Origin: an uncultured Lachnospiraceae bacterium
GTDB lineage: Bacteria > Bacillota > Clostridia > Lachnospirales > Lachnospiraceae
Assembly: GCA_947629565.1 (NCBI GenBank)
Contig: CANREG010000014.1
Span: 1-52,115 of the forward strand
Reading direction: 5' to 3'
Length of the DNA stretch: 52,115 nucleotides
The position numbers were made by a program, and so were the translations under genes. Of the stretch, positions 8,631 through 18,569 are shown piece after piece; position 1 is the stretch's first letter, and every line of letters begins with the position of its first letter. Below the pieces are notes generated by a model. That model had not been told where the DNA came from. It made no database searches and saw nothing but the letters and a program-made list of their open reading frames with translations.

Positions 8631-9953
8631 ATGGATAAAAATATAGATTCATATGATATTACAGACTACCGCAGATTGAGCTGTCTTGGTGAGGACGCCC
8701 AAAGCCTGCTTCGGATTTTGTTAGAGAATATCAGGGCGGGCATTGCCCTGTTTGAGATTGGGGATAAGGTGAGGGTGCTGTATCTCAACGAGGCATATTA
8801 TGAATGTGTGGGTTATACCAAAGAGGGTTACACAGTCAAAAAGGATGATGTTTTGTCAAGCTGCTTTCAGGACGAGGCAGCAAAGCTGTTAGCGGACCTG
8901 CGGGAAAGCACGCCGAATAAGGAAACGGTGGGACATAAGATTCATGGCTACCGGCAGGACGGTTCTTTAGGCTGGTTTCATGTAAAGGGAGTACCCGTTG
9001 GCAAGGTTGCCTCTGATAAGCCCATTTATCTGACTGTGATTACCGATATTACGGATACAGAGGAGAAAGAAAAACAGCTAAAGCAGCTTAAGGAGATGAA
9101 TGCAGAGCTTCAGATTCAGGAGGAAAAATACAGGATTTTAGAGGCAACGGCCCGGGGGATTTTGTTTGAATATTTTCCGGATGAGGATAAAATGGTATTT
9201 TCCTATAATTTTGAGAATAACAAAAAGCACCGGGAGATTGAGAATTATACCGAGTATTTGGAGGAATATCCGATGGTACATAGCGACCATCTGCCCCGGT
9301 TTAAGGCTGTGCTGAAAGCCTGCTGCTTAGAGGCTATGGAGGGGGATATCGAGTATCTGTCTACGGTCTCCGGCGACGGCTACCGCTGGCATACAGCCCA
9401 CTATAAAAGCGTCCGGGGCAGCGACGGGAAAATCAGGAGCGTTATGGGACGGATTTATGATATCCATGATGCCAAGCTGGAAAAGGAGAGGATGAATTAC
9501 CGGGCGGAGCGGGACGGCCTTACGGGAGTTTACCAGAAGAATATCGCCTTTGAGAAAATGGAGGAATTTGTGCGGCAGGCGCCATTTTCCAAGTTCTATT
9601 TTATTATTCTGGATTTGGATAATTTCAAGATGATCAATGACCAGTTCGGGCACCAGTATGGCGACGCCATTATCAAAGATGTTGCCAGATCAATCTGGGA
9701 TTCCTTCCATGAGGACAGTATTATCGGACGGTTTGGCGGAGACGAGTTCATGGTGCTGACGAAGAATGTGGCTTTGTCCGAGGTAAAGAGACGGCTTATG
9801 CGGACGCAGGCATCTATTAAATTCAGCGCCGGCGTAGTGGAATGGGTGTACGAGGATAAGCTGGAACGGGTGTTTGAGAAGGCGGACCGGGCAATGTACA
9901 AGGCGAAAGCCGCCCATGGCAACGGGATTGAGGTTTCCTCGGCAGGAAGATAA
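8631..9953 (+). CDS. PAS-PAS-GGDEF diguanylate cyclase
   Basis: A 440-residue soluble protein predicted to make cyclic di-GMP. A PAS domain (about 27-140; GIALFEIGDKVRVLYLNEAYYECVGYT, closing in TVITDITD) is followed by a short coiled coil rich in K, E and Q, a second PAS-like region (about 165-285, closing in VMGRIYDIHDA) and a GGDEF domain with DLDNFKMINDQFGH and GGDEF at 369-373. The position of the usual RxxD inhibitory site holds HEDS, so feedback inhibition is probably absent, unlike the LacI-GGDEF protein nearby. There are no membrane segments. AAAGGGG precedes the ATG. PAS ligand unknown. Confidence 0.9.
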   Translation: MDKNIDSYDITDYRRLSCLGEDAQSLLRILLENIRAGIALFEIGDKVRVLYLNEAYYECVGYTKEGYTVKKDDVLSSCFQDEAAKLLADLRESTPNKETVGHKIHGYRQDGSLGWFHVKGVPVGKVASDKPIYLTVITDITDTEEKEKQLKQLKEMNAELQIQEEKYRILEATARGILFEYFPDEDKMVFSYNFENNKKHREIENYTEYLEEYPMVHSDHLPRFKAVLKACCLEAMEGDIEYLSTVSGDGYRWHTAHYKSVRGSDGKIRSVMGRIYDIHDAKLEKERMNYRAERDGLTGVYQKNIAFEKMEEFVRQAPFSKFYFIILDLDNFKMINDQFGHQYGDAIIKDVARSIWDSFHEDSIIGRFGGDEFMVLTKNVALSEVKRRLMRTQASIKFSAGVVEWVYEDKLERVFEKADRAMYKAKAAHGNGIEVSSAGR

Positions 9954-9961
9954 TTCTTGTC

Positions 9962-9990
9962 TTGAAAGCCTGCTTTCTTTGTGCTACACT
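9962..9990 (+). promoter_or_regulatory. promoter of typA and downstream run
   Basis: TTGAAA (9962-9967), 17-base spacer, TACACT (9985-9990) with an upstream TG (extended -10). No terminator was seen from here to the end of the second ABC gene at 18375, so it may drive six genes. Confidence 0.7.
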
Positions 9991-10036
9991 TGAAATGTTG
10001 TGTAAATAAAGAAATGCAGGATGCGAGGGATAACAG

Positions 10037-11872
10037 ATGAAGATTTCAAGAGATGATATTCGCAATATAGCAATCATTGCCCATGTAGATCATGGAAAGA
10101 CGACGCTGGTGGACGAGCTTTTAAAGCAAAGCGGCGTTTTCCGGGAAAATCAGGAAGTGGCAGAGCGGGTTATGGATTCCAACGATATCGAGAGAGAACG
10201 GGGAATCACCATTTTGTCCAAAAATACGGCAGTCAACTATAAGGGAACGAAGATTAATATTATTGATACGCCGGGACATGCAGACTTCGGCGGCGAGGTA
10301 GAGCGCGTCCTTAAGATGGTAAACGGCGTAATTTTAGTGGTAGACGCTTTTGAGGGCGCTATGCCCCAGACCAAATTTGTGTTGAAGAAAGCCTTGGAGT
10401 TAAATCTCCATGTGATTGTCTGCGTCAATAAGATTGACCGGCCGGAGGCAAGAGTGGAAGAAGTAGAGGAAGAAGTGTTAGAGCTTTTGCTGGACTTAGA
10501 GGCTACAGACGAGCAGTTAGACTGTCCGTTTGTCTATGCTTCCGCCAAGGACGGTGTGGCAAAGAAGAATATGGAGGATGAGGCTGTTGATATGTCGCCT
10601 CTTTTTGAGACGATTATCGATTATATTCCGGCGCCGGAGGGAGATCCGGAGGCGGATACCCAGGTGTTGATTTCTACTATTGATTACAATGAGTATGTGG
10701 GAAGAATCGGCGTGGGTAAGGTGGACAACGGCACGCTTAAATTAAATCAGGAGGTATTGCTGGTAAACGCCCACGACGAGAGCAAATGTAAGAAGGTAAA
10801 GATCGGCAAGCTATATGAGTTTGAGGGATTGGACAAGGTGGAGGTGTCGGAGGCCGGCATTGGCTCTATCGTTGCCATATCCGGCATTGCAGATATCCAT
10901 ATCGGGGATACGCTTTGTTCTGTGGATAACCCCAAGCCCATTCCATTCCAGAAGATTTCCGAGCCGACCATTTCCATGAATTTCATGGTAAATGATTCTC
11001 CCTTAGCAGGCAAAGAGGGAAAGTTTGTCACCTCAAGACATCTGCGTGACCGATTGTTCCGGGAGCTGAATACGGATGTGTCCTTAAGAGTGGAGGAGAC
11101 GGAGGGAACGGATACGTATAAGGTTTCCGGCAGGGGAGAACTGCATTTATCCGTCCTCATTGAGAATATGCGCCGGGAGGGCTACGAGTTCGCAGTCAGC
11201 AAGGCGGAGGTCATTTACCGGGAGGACGAGAAGGGCAAAAAGTTAGAGCCGATGGAGATTGCCTATATTGATGTTCCGGAGGAATTTTCCGGAACGATTA
11301 TCAGCATGTTAAATGAGCGGAAAGGGGAGCTCCAGGCCATGACGCCGGCCCATGACGGTACCGTGCGGTTGGAGTTTAAAATTCCCGCCAGAGGCTTGAT
11401 TGGTTTCCGTGGAGATTTCTTAACCTCCACCAAAGGTACCGGCATCATCAATACCATATTTGACGGATACGGCCCGTATAAGGGAGATATGGCTTACCGC
11501 AACCAGGGCTCTTTGATTGCCTTTGAGACCGGCACGACCATTACCTACGGCCTGTTTAACGCCCAGGACCGGGGAACCCTGTTTATCGGACCGGGGGAAC
11601 AGGTGTATGCGGGCATGGTAATCGGCCAGACCGGAAAGGCGGAGGATATTGAGTTAAATGTCTGCAAGGCCAAGCATCTGACGAATACCCGCGCTTCCGG
11701 ATCGGATGATGCATTAAAACTGACGCCGCCGAAGATACTAAGTTTAGAGCAGGCGTTGGAATTTATTGATACGGATGAACTTTTAGAGATTACGCCGGAG
11801 CATATCCGCATCCGCAAAAAGATATTGGATCCTACCTTAAGAAAGCGGGCAAAGCTTAACCATCAGGCATAG
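10037..11872 (+). CDS. typA: translational GTPase TypA/BipA
   Basis: Ribosome-associated GTPase of the EF-G family, involved in ribosome assembly and stress or cold adaptation. The 611-residue length is standard. G motifs are visible: [10 protein letters not shown] (P loop), [13 protein letters not shown] (switch I), [14 protein letters not shown] (switch II) and NKIDRPEAR. Domain II, EF-G-like domains III and V ([12 protein letters not shown]) and the BipA-specific C-terminal domain ending in a basic helix ([10 protein letters not shown]) are all present. GAGGG precedes the ATG. The next gene begins 13 bases after the stop, with no terminator. Confidence 0.97.
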   Translation: MKISRDDIRNIAIIAHVDHGKTTLVDELLKQSGVFRENQEVAERVMDSNDIERERGITILSKNTAVNYKGTKINIIDTPGHADFGGEVERVLKMVNGVILVVDAFEGAMPQTKFVLKKALELNLHVIVCVNKIDRPEARVEEVEEEVLELLLDLEATDEQLDCPFVYASAKDGVAKKNMEDEAVDMSPLFETIIDYIPAPEGDPEADTQVLISTIDYNEYVGRIGVGKVDNGTLKLNQEVLLVNAHDESKCKKVKIGKLYEFEGLDKVEVSEAGIGSIVAISGIADIHIGDTLCSVDNPKPIPFQKISEPTISMNFMVNDSPLAGKEGKFVTSRHLRDRLFRELNTDVSLRVEETEGTDTYKVSGRGELHLSVLIENMRREGYEFAVSKAEVIYREDEKGKKLEPMEIAYIDVPEEFSGTIISMLNERKGELQAMTPAHDGTVRLEFKIPARGLIGFRGDFLTSTKGTGIINTIFDGYGPYKGDMAYRNQGSLIAFETGTTITYGLFNAQDRGTLFIGPGEQVYAGMVIGQTGKAEDIELNVCKAKHLTNTRASGSDDALKLTPPKILSLEQALEFIDTDELLEITPEHIRIRKKILDPTLRKRAKLNHQA

Positions 11873-11885
11873 AAAAGGAAAGCAA

Positions 11886-13229
11886 ATGGGAAAGAAAAAG
11901 GAAGAGGGGCAAATGGCCCCGCAGGAGGAACAACCGCAAACAAGAAAGCGCACCTTAAGACATGACCAGCCGGCATGGGACAAATTGGACAACACAGCCA
12001 ATCTGTTTCCCGTGATTGCCACAGAGGAGATGTCAAATGTGTACCGGATTTCCGTAACCCTTACGGAGGAGATTGACAGGGTGCTTTTGCAGGAGGCATT
12101 GAACAGGATTTTGCCCCAGTTTTCTGTGTTCAGAATGAGGCTGCACATGGGATTTTTCTGGTATTATTTTGAGGAAAATTCCAGACCGGCGCCCATTGTC
12201 CGGCAGGAGTATTCCCATCCAGGCGCCTATATTGATAAGAGCCGGAACAACCACTATATGTTCCGGGTAACTTATTATCAGTGCCGGATTAACTTAGAGG
12301 TGTTCCATGTGCTCACTGACGGCGCAGGCGGAATTACCTTTTTAAAGGAACTGGTTTACCAATATCTCCGTCTGAAATATCCGGAACTGTTACAGCTTGA
12401 TAAGGACAAGATTTCAGCCGGTATTTTTTTAGATAAGGAAGACAGCTATGTAAAGAATTTCAAGAAGGGCCATGAGAAGGTATATAAATCCGAGCGGGCG
12501 CTGACGATTAGCGGCGAGGAGCTGCCTAAGGGGGAAATGGGCGTGGTCCACGGTTATCTTCCTGTGGAGCAGCTAAAGCAGGTGAGCAAAAGCTACGGCG
12601 TGACCATTAACCAGTATTTAGTGGGGGCGTTCGTCTACGGAGTTTACCGGGAATATTTAAACGGCAAGGTTTCCAAGGTACCAATCCGGTGCTGTGTGCC
12701 GGTTAATCTGCGTCCTTATTATCACTCCCACACCATGAAAAATTTTTTTGCCATGGTGTCTGCCACCTTCAAGCCGGAACGGGAGGAATACAGCTTTCGT
12801 GAGGTGTTAGAGATTGTGGCGGCGGATTTAAAGGAACAGATTACGCCGGAAAATCTCGATAACATTATGTCCTACAATGTGTCCAATGAGCAGAATTTGA
12901 TTCTGCGGGCGGTGCCTTTGGTAATCAAGAATTTTGTCATGAAGCAGGTCTATGAGGCTTCTGCCAAAGCCACTTCGGCTACCGTAACCAATATTGGCAA
13001 TATCGAATTGAAAGAACCTTACCGGCAGTATGTGGAGAACTTCTATGTCACCCTCTCCATGTCCAAGGGGCAGAATATGAAGGGCGGTATCTGTTCCTAT
13101 AACGGGATGCTGACCTTTACGATCAGCTCCGTACTGGCGGATTTATCGGTACAGAAACGGATTTTCCAGACGATTGCAGCAGACGGGGTCTCTGTTGCCA
13201 TAGAAAGTAACGGTGCATATTATGAATAA
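11886..13229 (+). CDS. condensation/acetyltransferase-fold protein (HxxxDG acyltransferase-like)
   Basis: A 447-residue cytosolic protein of the chloramphenicol-acetyltransferase-like superfamily, which includes alcohol acetyltransferases, wax-ester synthases and peptide condensation domains. The active-site signature HxxxDG is seen as HVLTDG at residues 141-146, with the second half of the fold behind it (PIRCCVPVNLRP; TVTNIGNIELKEPY; GMLTFTISSV). A hydrophilic leader of about 25 residues precedes the fold. The likely reaction is acyl transfer from a thioester to an alcohol or amine; substrates are unknown. It starts 13 bases after typA and overlaps the next gene by 8 bases. The grouping with a zinc-ribbon membrane protein and an HSL-type hydrolase suggests a shared pathway. 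Confidence 0.78.
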   Translation: MGKKKEEGQMAPQEEQPQTRKRTLRHDQPAWDKLDNTANLFPVIATEEMSNVYRISVTLTEEIDRVLLQEALNRILPQFSVFRMRLHMGFFWYYFEENSRPAPIVRQEYSHPGAYIDKSRNNHYMFRVTYYQCRINLEVFHVLTDGAGGITFLKELVYQYLRLKYPELLQLDKDKISAGIFLDKEDSYVKNFKKGHEKVYKSERALTISGEELPKGEMGVVHGYLPVEQLKQVSKSYGVTINQYLVGAFVYGVYREYLNGKVSKVPIRCCVPVNLRPYYHSHTMKNFFAMVSATFKPEREEYSFREVLEIVAADLKEQITPENLDNIMSYNVSNEQNLILRAVPLVIKNFVMKQVYEASAKATSATVTNIGNIELKEPYRQYVENFYVTLSMSKGQNMKGGICSYNGMLTFTISSVLADLSVQKRIFQTIAADGVSVAIESNGAYYE

Positions 13230-13917
13230 ATGTGGGAATTGTAATATAATCGTATATGATGATACCGAGGTCTGCCCTCTTTGCAGCAGCGTATTAGAAG
13301 AACTGTCTCCGGAGGAGAAGGAGCGCCAGATGGAGCGCTACGGGAAGGGCGCACCCTATCCGGATGTCAGGAAACGGACCAAGCGGCTTCATTTTGTGAT
13401 GCGGCTTATCCTGTTTTTGTTTATCCTTGCGGAAATCGGGCTGATTGTGATTAATTGTATCACTACCCCCGGATTTTTGTGGTCCGGAATCAGCGGTGTA
13501 GCCATGATTTATATCTATCTGTCCATGGTTTACTGGATTAACCATGATGCGGGATATGCGGCCAAGGTGGGGATACAGCTTACCCTTACCATGCTGCTTT
13601 TGTTTGGGATTGACTATTTTACCGGCATGTCCGGCTGGTCTTTAAAATGGGCGATTCCCGGTGTAATCCTGTTCGGGGACGCCATTGTGTTCTTCCTGAT
13701 GATGTTAAACAGGCAGCACTGGTACAGCTATACCATTCTGCTGTTATTCATTGCCCTGTGCAGCGTGGGTATCATTGCCCTGTATTTTTCGGGCCGGATT
13801 ACCAATGTGGTTCTGCCTGTGACCTGCGCGGGAGTGACCGGCGTATACCTTCTTGGCACCATTATTTTCGGCGACCGGGAACTGGCAAGGGAATTAAAGA
13901 GAAGGTTCCATGTCTGA
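13222..13917 (+). CDS. zinc-ribbon membrane protein, DUF6320-like
   Basis: About 231 residues. The N-terminus carries a four-cysteine zinc-ribbon (CGNCN near residue 4 and CPLCS near 18). A charged stretch follows (SPEEKERQ) and then about six hydrophobic helices (from about residue 60). The ribbon is probably on the cytoplasmic side. I recognise the layout as the DUF6320 type, whose role is unknown. The frame opens at a GTG (13213), but ATG 13222 begins the ribbon directly and overlaps the previous gene by 8 bases, which suggests translational coupling; the ribosome site is weak. It sits between the acyltransferase-like gene and the hydrolase and may recruit or hold them at the membrane. Confidence 0.75.
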   Translation: MNKCGNCNIIVYDDTEVCPLCSSVLEELSPEEKERQMERYGKGAPYPDVRKRTKRLHFVMRLILFLFILAEIGLIVINCITTPGFLWSGISGVAMIYIYLSMVYWINHDAGYAAKVGIQLTLTMLLLFGIDYFTGMSGWSLKWAIPGVILFGDAIVFFLMMLNRQHWYSYTILLLFIALCSVGIIALYFSGRITNVVLPVTCAGVTGVYLLGTIIFGDRELARELKRRFHV

Positions 13918-13929
13918 GGGAGGAAGAAG

Positions 13930-14859
13930 ATGGAGGAAAAGATTAGTGTCCGGGGAAGGACAGCCAGAAAAATGGTGCGGATTGCCAACCATTTCCCCTT
14001 GTTAGGACCGAAGGCGCAAAGGGGAGAGCTGCGGCAGAAGTTAAATGAAAGAGAGAAAAAATGGGAGTGTCCCGAACACCTGGCTTTGCAGGAAATTGAC
14101 ATGGGGAATTTTACCATGGAGCTTTTGTGCGGAAAGGAAGAAAAGGCGGAAGATCACAAAGCGATTATCCTGCAGCTTCACGGCGGCGGTTATTACGGAA
14201 AGCTTCATAATATGTACCGGGATATGGCAGCCCTTTACTGGGAAATCAGCAAAGGGCTAGATGTTTTAACGGTAGACTACCGGGTGGCGCCGGAATTTCC
14301 TTATCCCGCCGCCTTAGCCGATGCGGCTGACGCATACCGGTGGATATTGGAGAAAGGATATGACGAGGAAAGAATATTTCTTGCCGGAGATTCCGCAGGC
14401 GGCGGCCTTGCGCTGGCGCTGGGGCTTTACTTAAGGGACCGGCATATGCCTATGCCAAGGGGAATTATCACCATGTCGGCCTGGACGGACCTGACCAAAA
14501 GCGGAGAATCCTATCAGGAAAACTTTGATATCGATCCCATTTTTGGCGGCTCGAAGGATACGTTGGTGTATCAGGAGGGCTATTATCAGGGACACAACCC
14601 GGAGCAGCCCTACATTTCTCCGGTCAACGGAGATTTTACCGGGTTTCCGCCTATGCTGATGCAGGTAGGGGAATATGAAATGCTGTTAAGCGATACCCTG
14701 ACAGTGGCGCAAAAAGCCAGAGATGAGGGCGTTTCCGTAAAGGAGCATGTCTATCCTGGCATGTTCCATGTATTTCAGATGGGGATGCTCATGTACCCGG
14801 AGGCCAGACAGGCCTGGGTGGAGGCAGGGAGATTTATCCGCAGGCTGTTGAAGGAGTGA
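13930..14859 (+). CDS. alpha/beta hydrolase, hormone-sensitive-lipase type
   Basis: A 309-residue serine esterase or lipase of the HSL family. The oxyanion-hole motif HGGG is at 84-87 and the nucleophile elbow GDSAGG at 153-158 (Ser155). The acid is probably the Asp in YEMLLSD and the base the His in GMFHVFQM. A positively charged, amphipathic start may form the cap or touch the membrane; there is no signal peptide. GGGAGGAAGA precedes the start 12 bases after the zinc-ribbon gene. AAGGAG at its own end serves as the ribosome site of the next gene. In context it could remove or remodel acyl groups made by the gene at 11886. Confidence 0.87.
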   Translation: MEEKISVRGRTARKMVRIANHFPLLGPKAQRGELRQKLNEREKKWECPEHLALQEIDMGNFTMELLCGKEEKAEDHKAIILQLHGGGYYGKLHNMYRDMAALYWEISKGLDVLTVDYRVAPEFPYPAALADAADAYRWILEKGYDEERIFLAGDSAGGGLALALGLYLRDRHMPMPRGIITMSAWTDLTKSGESYQENFDIDPIFGGSKDTLVYQEGYYQGHNPEQPYISPVNGDFTGFPPMLMQVGEYEMLLSDTLTVAQKARDEGVSVKEHVYPGMFHVFQMGMLMYPEARQAWVEAGRFIRRLLKE

Positions 14860-14861
14860 CC

Positions 14862-16607
14862 ATGTTTAAGATTACAGACTATTTGAAAGAATATAAAAAA
14901 GAGAGCATTATCGCCCCCCTGTTTAAGATGTTAGAGGCCAGCTTTGAACTGTTTGTGCCGTTAGTGATGGCGGCCATTGTGGATGTGGGTATTAAAAATG
15001 CAGACGGCACTTACATTGTGCGTATGGGTTTCGTCCTGCTTGCCCTTGCGGTAATCGGCCTTTCCTGCTCCATAACCGCCCAGTATTTTGCGGCTAAGGC
15101 TTCGGTGGGCTTTGGCGAAAGCGTGCGCAGGGATTTGTTTGCCCATATCAATGCGCTGTCCTATACGGAGCTTGATCAGGCGGGAACCTCTACCCTGATT
15201 ACCCGCATGACCAATGATATCAATCAGCTTCAGTCCGGGGTGAATATGTTTTTAAGGCTGTTTTTACGCTCCCCCTTCATTGTCGTGGGCGCTATGGTTA
15301 TGGCGTTTACGGTGGATGTGAAGGCGGCTTTTGTTTTCGTCGTGGCAATTCCCGCATTGTCGGTTGTCGTGTTTGGCATAATGCTCTGCACCATTCCCCT
15401 TTACCGGAAGGTACAAAAGGCGTTGGATCATGTACTGCGGATGACCAGGGAAAATCTTGCGGGGGCAAGGGTGATTCGCGCCTTCTGCCGCCAGGAGGAT
15501 GAAAACCGGGAGTACCGGGAGGGAAGCGAGCGGCTTTATGCCGTCCAGACGCTGGTAGGCAGGATTTCAGCGGTGATGAACCCGGTAACCTATATTATCG
15601 TAAACGTGGCGATTATCGCCATTATCTGGATTGGCGGCTTACAGGTGGATACGGGAAAGCTGACGCAGGGAGAAGTCATCGCCTTAGTCAATTATATGTC
15701 CCAGATTTTGATTGAGTTAGTAAAGTTAGCCAATCTCATCATTTTGCTGACCAAGGCGGCGGCCTGCTCCGGAAGGGTGCGGGATGTGTTCGCCCTTACC
15801 CCTTCGGTTAAAGAGCATCCTGTCGGAGTGGATATAGAAAAAACGGAGGATAAGGTAGTTTTTGACCATGTTACCTTTACCTATCAGGGGGCCAAGGAAC
15901 CGGCTCTTAAAGACATTTCCTTTACGGCTAAGGCAGGGCAGACCATCGGCATTATCGGCGGTACGGGCTGTGGCAAATCCACACTGGTTAATCTGATTCC
16001 CCGGTTCTATGATGCGACGGAAGGGGAGATCCGGGTTGACGGCGTGAATGTCAGAGGATATTCCTTTCATCAGTTAAGGGACCGGATTGGCATTGTGCCG
16101 CAGAAGGCGGTATTGTTTAACGGAACCATTGCAGAAAACCTCCGCTGGGGGGATGAGGACGCTTCAGAGGAGCAGCTGAAAAAAGCCTTATCCGTTGCCC
16201 AGGCGGATGATGTGATTGCGAGCAAGAAAGACGGGCTGGAAGAAATGGTCCTTCAGGGCGGCAGAAATTTCTCAGGGGGACAGCGGCAGCGGCTGACGAT
16301 TGCAAGAGCCCTGGTGAGGGAGCCGGAAATCCTGATTTTAGACGATTCGGCCTCGGCACTTGATTATGCGACAGATGCAAGGCTTCGGAAGGCTCTTTTG
16401 GAACAGACGGACAAAATGACGGTATTTCTTGTTTCCCAGCGGGCGGCTACGATTAAACAGGCGGACAGGATTATCGTATTGGAGGACGGCTGCATGGCGG
16501 GAGCCGGAACCCATGAGGAATTGATGAAAAGCTGCGAGGTCTACCGGGAAATCGTCATTTCCCAGAACGAGTCTGAGGGAAAGGAGGGACAGGAAAATGG
16601 CAGATAA
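14862..16607 (+). CDS. ABC exporter half-transporter A (degenerate ATP site)
   Basis: About 581 residues: six membrane helices (1-310) then a nucleotide-binding domain. Walker A is GGTGCGKST, the signature is FSGGQ, and Walker B reads LILDDSAS, with Asp where the catalytic Glu normally sits. The H-loop reads LVSQRAATI, with Gln in place of His. These changes are typical of the degenerate site in heterodimeric exporters such as BmrC/BmrD or TM287/288. The frame allows a GTG at 14856, but AAGGAG at 14851-14856 spaces correctly for ATG 14862. It ends inside the start of its partner gene, so the two are surely made together. Confidence 0.9.
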   Translation: MFKITDYLKEYKKESIIAPLFKMLEASFELFVPLVMAAIVDVGIKNADGTYIVRMGFVLLALAVIGLSCSITAQYFAAKASVGFGESVRRDLFAHINALSYTELDQAGTSTLITRMTNDINQLQSGVNMFLRLFLRSPFIVVGAMVMAFTVDVKAAFVFVVAIPALSVVVFGIMLCTIPLYRKVQKALDHVLRMTRENLAGARVIRAFCRQEDENREYREGSERLYAVQTLVGRISAVMNPVTYIIVNVAIIAIIWIGGLQVDTGKLTQGEVIALVNYMSQILIELVKLANLIILLTKAAACSGRVRDVFALTPSVKEHPVGVDIEKTEDKVVFDHVTFTYQGAKEPALKDISFTAKAGQTIGIIGGTGCGKSTLVNLIPRFYDATEGEIRVDGVNVRGYSFHQLRDRIGIVPQKAVLFNGTIAENLRWGDEDASEEQLKKALSVAQADDVIASKKDGLEEMVLQGGRNFSGGQRQRLTIARALVREPEILILDDSASALDYATDARLRKALLEQTDKMTVFLVSQRAATIKQADRIIVLEDGCMAGAGTHEELMKSCEVYREIVISQNESEGKEGQENGR

Positions 16608-18375
16608 GGATAACGGATATAAGGCAGGGCAGAAGGCAACGGTTAAGCGGGTACTGGCGTTTATCAGGCCCTACAATGGATTTGTCGTTCTTTCCCTGCT
16701 CTTTGCGCTGGCAACAGTCGTGACCACGCTCTACGCTCCTGTGATAACCGGCCAGGCCATTGACCGGATTGTTGCGGCGGGAAGGGTGGATTTTGCAGGC
16801 TTAAAGCCTTTACTGATACGGTTTGCCATAGTGATTTTATTTACCGCCCTGTCCCAATGGCTGATGAGCCTTTGCAATAACCGGATTACCTATCACGTGG
16901 TAAAGGATATCCGCATTCAGGTTTTTGAACGGCTGAACCGCCTGCCGCTTAAGTTTATTGATAACCGGCAGTACGGCGAGGTGGTCTCAAGGGTAATCAA
17001 TGATGTGGATCAGTTTTCGGAGGGACTGCTTATGGGTTTCACCCAGTTTTTTACCGGGGTGATTACCATTTTAGGCACATTGCTGTTTATGCTTAGCGTC
17101 AACTGGAAAATTACCCTGGTGGTGGTTTTGATTACGCCGGTTTCCCTGTTTGTGGCGGCTTTTATTGCAAAGCGGACCTATACCATGTTCCGGCTGCAGT
17201 CGGAGAGCCGGGGGGATTTGACGGCCTTGGTGGAAGAAATGGTGGGAAACCAGAAGATTGTTCAGGCCTTTGGCTATGAGGACCATGCAATGGGGCGTTT
17301 TGACACGATTAACAAACAGCTTTCTGCCTACAGCCTGCGGGCGACCTTCTTTTCTTCCCTGACCAATCCGGCTACCCGTTTTGTCAACAGTTTAGTCTAT
17401 GCGGGAGTGGGAATTGCAGGCGCTTTTATCGCCGTACGGGGCGGCATTACCGTAGGGCAGCTTTCCTGTTTCCTAAGCTATGCGAACCAGTACACCAAGC
17501 CTTTTAATGAGATTTCCGGCGTGGTTACGGAGATACAGAATGCCATTGCCTGCGCCGCCAGGGTGTTTGAATTGTTAGATGAACAGACGGAGCCGGAGGA
17601 TGGGCCGGACTGTAAAGTGCTGACGAGGAATGAGACGGAGGATAAGACCAACATTACATTAAAGCATGTGGCCTTTTCCTATGTGCCGGAAAAGCCGCTG
17701 ATTAAAAATCTGAATCTGAAGGTGAAAAAAGGACAGCGGGTGGCTATTGTAGGGCCTACCGGCTGCGGGAAATCCACATTAATCAACCTGTTGATGCGGT
17801 TTTATGATATTGATAAGGGGAGTATCACAATCAATGGGGACAGCATTTACAGGATAACCAGGGACAGCCTGCGGGATAACTACGGTATGGTGTTACAGGA
17901 AACATGGTTAAAATCGGGGACGATTGCGGAGAATATCGCTTATGGAAAGCCGGAGGCTTCTAAGGAGGAGATTGTGGAGGCGGCAAAAGCCTGTCATGCC
18001 CACAGCTTTATTAAGCGGATGCCGGAGGGCTATGACACGGTAATCGGGGAGGACGGCGGTGTGCTTTCCCAGGGGCAGAAGCAGCTTTTGTGCATTGCCA
18101 GGGTGATGTTAGAGATTCCCCCGATGCTCATTTTAGATGAGGCAACCTCATCCATTGACACCCGCACCGAGCTTAGGGTGCAGAACGCCTTTGCCAGACT
18201 GATGAAGGGGCGAACCAGTTTTGTGGTGGCGCACCGTCTTTCCACCATTAAGGAGGCAGATGTGATTCTAGTTATGAGAGACGGGGATATTGTGGAGCAG
18301 GGAACCCACCGGGAGCTGTTAGAGAAGGGAGGCTTTTATGCCGGACTTTATGCGTCCCAGTATCAGGTTTCTTAA
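16597..18375 (+). CDS. ABC exporter half-transporter B (catalytic partner)
   Basis: A 592-residue membrane-plus-ATPase half-transporter. Six membrane helices (about 25-315) precede an ATPase domain with GPTGCGKST, Walker B LILDEATSS with the catalytic Glu, and an intact H-loop (VVAHRLSTI). Its signature is LSQGQ, not LSGGQ. In a heterodimer that weak signature faces the Asp-type Walker B of partner A, so both defects fall in one site and the other site (this Walker A/B with the partner's FSGGQ) is canonical. The start overlaps gene A by 11 bases. The substrate is unknown; a drug, a lipid or the product of the upstream genes are all possible. Confidence 0.9.
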   Translation: MADKDNGYKAGQKATVKRVLAFIRPYNGFVVLSLLFALATVVTTLYAPVITGQAIDRIVAAGRVDFAGLKPLLIRFAIVILFTALSQWLMSLCNNRITYHVVKDIRIQVFERLNRLPLKFIDNRQYGEVVSRVINDVDQFSEGLLMGFTQFFTGVITILGTLLFMLSVNWKITLVVVLITPVSLFVAAFIAKRTYTMFRLQSESRGDLTALVEEMVGNQKIVQAFGYEDHAMGRFDTINKQLSAYSLRATFFSSLTNPATRFVNSLVYAGVGIAGAFIAVRGGITVGQLSCFLSYANQYTKPFNEISGVVTEIQNAIACAARVFELLDEQTEPEDGPDCKVLTRNETEDKTNITLKHVAFSYVPEKPLIKNLNLKVKKGQRVAIVGPTGCGKSTLINLLMRFYDIDKGSITINGDSIYRITRDSLRDNYGMVLQETWLKSGTIAENIAYGKPEASKEEIVEAAKACHAHSFIKRMPEGYDTVIGEDGGVLSQGQKQLLCIARVMLEIPPMLILDEATSSIDTRTELRVQNAFARLMKGRTSFVVAHRLSTIKEADVILVMRDGDIVEQGTHRELLEKGGFYAGLYASQYQVS

Positions 18376-18456
18376 AATTGTTTCGTAAATAAATTTGAGG
18401 TGTAAATTCGGATGAAAATCTTATAAAATGAATATAGAGAAAAGAGAGGTGGGCTT

Positions 18457-18486
18457 ATGATTAATCTGAGTGTATACGCTGCGTAG
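18457..18486 (+). CDS. possible nine-residue leader peptide MINLSVYAA
   Basis: GAGAGGTGGG places a ribosome site just before an ATG that opens MINLSVYAA and stops at TAG. The last codons and the stop fall in the 5' arm of the hairpin at 18478-18502, so a translating ribosome would melt that stem. This is the arrangement of a regulatory leader peptide. Downstream in the same frame several more stop codons follow, so it is not the start of a longer protein. Confidence 0.4.
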   Translation: MINLSVYAA

Positions 18487-18529
18487 CGGAGGCTGACGCA
18501 GCGAAAACGGATAGCGTGTTGCGGATAGC
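18478..18529 (+). promoter_or_regulatory. structured leader: hairpin plus direct repeat
   Basis: A perfect 7-bp stem (GCTGCGT 18478-18484 with ACGCAGC 18496-18502, 11-base loop containing GGAGG) is followed by two copies of CGGATAGC (18508-18515 and 18522-18529). The loop's GGAGG is not followed by a suitable start codon. The stretch lies between the exporter genes and the CD3324-like gene and looks like a structured 5' untranslated region; it matches no riboswitch class I can name. Confidence 0.45.
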
Positions 18530-18569
18530 CATAGGTTTCCTGTTTGTGATAGATTGATAGGAGAGTGTG

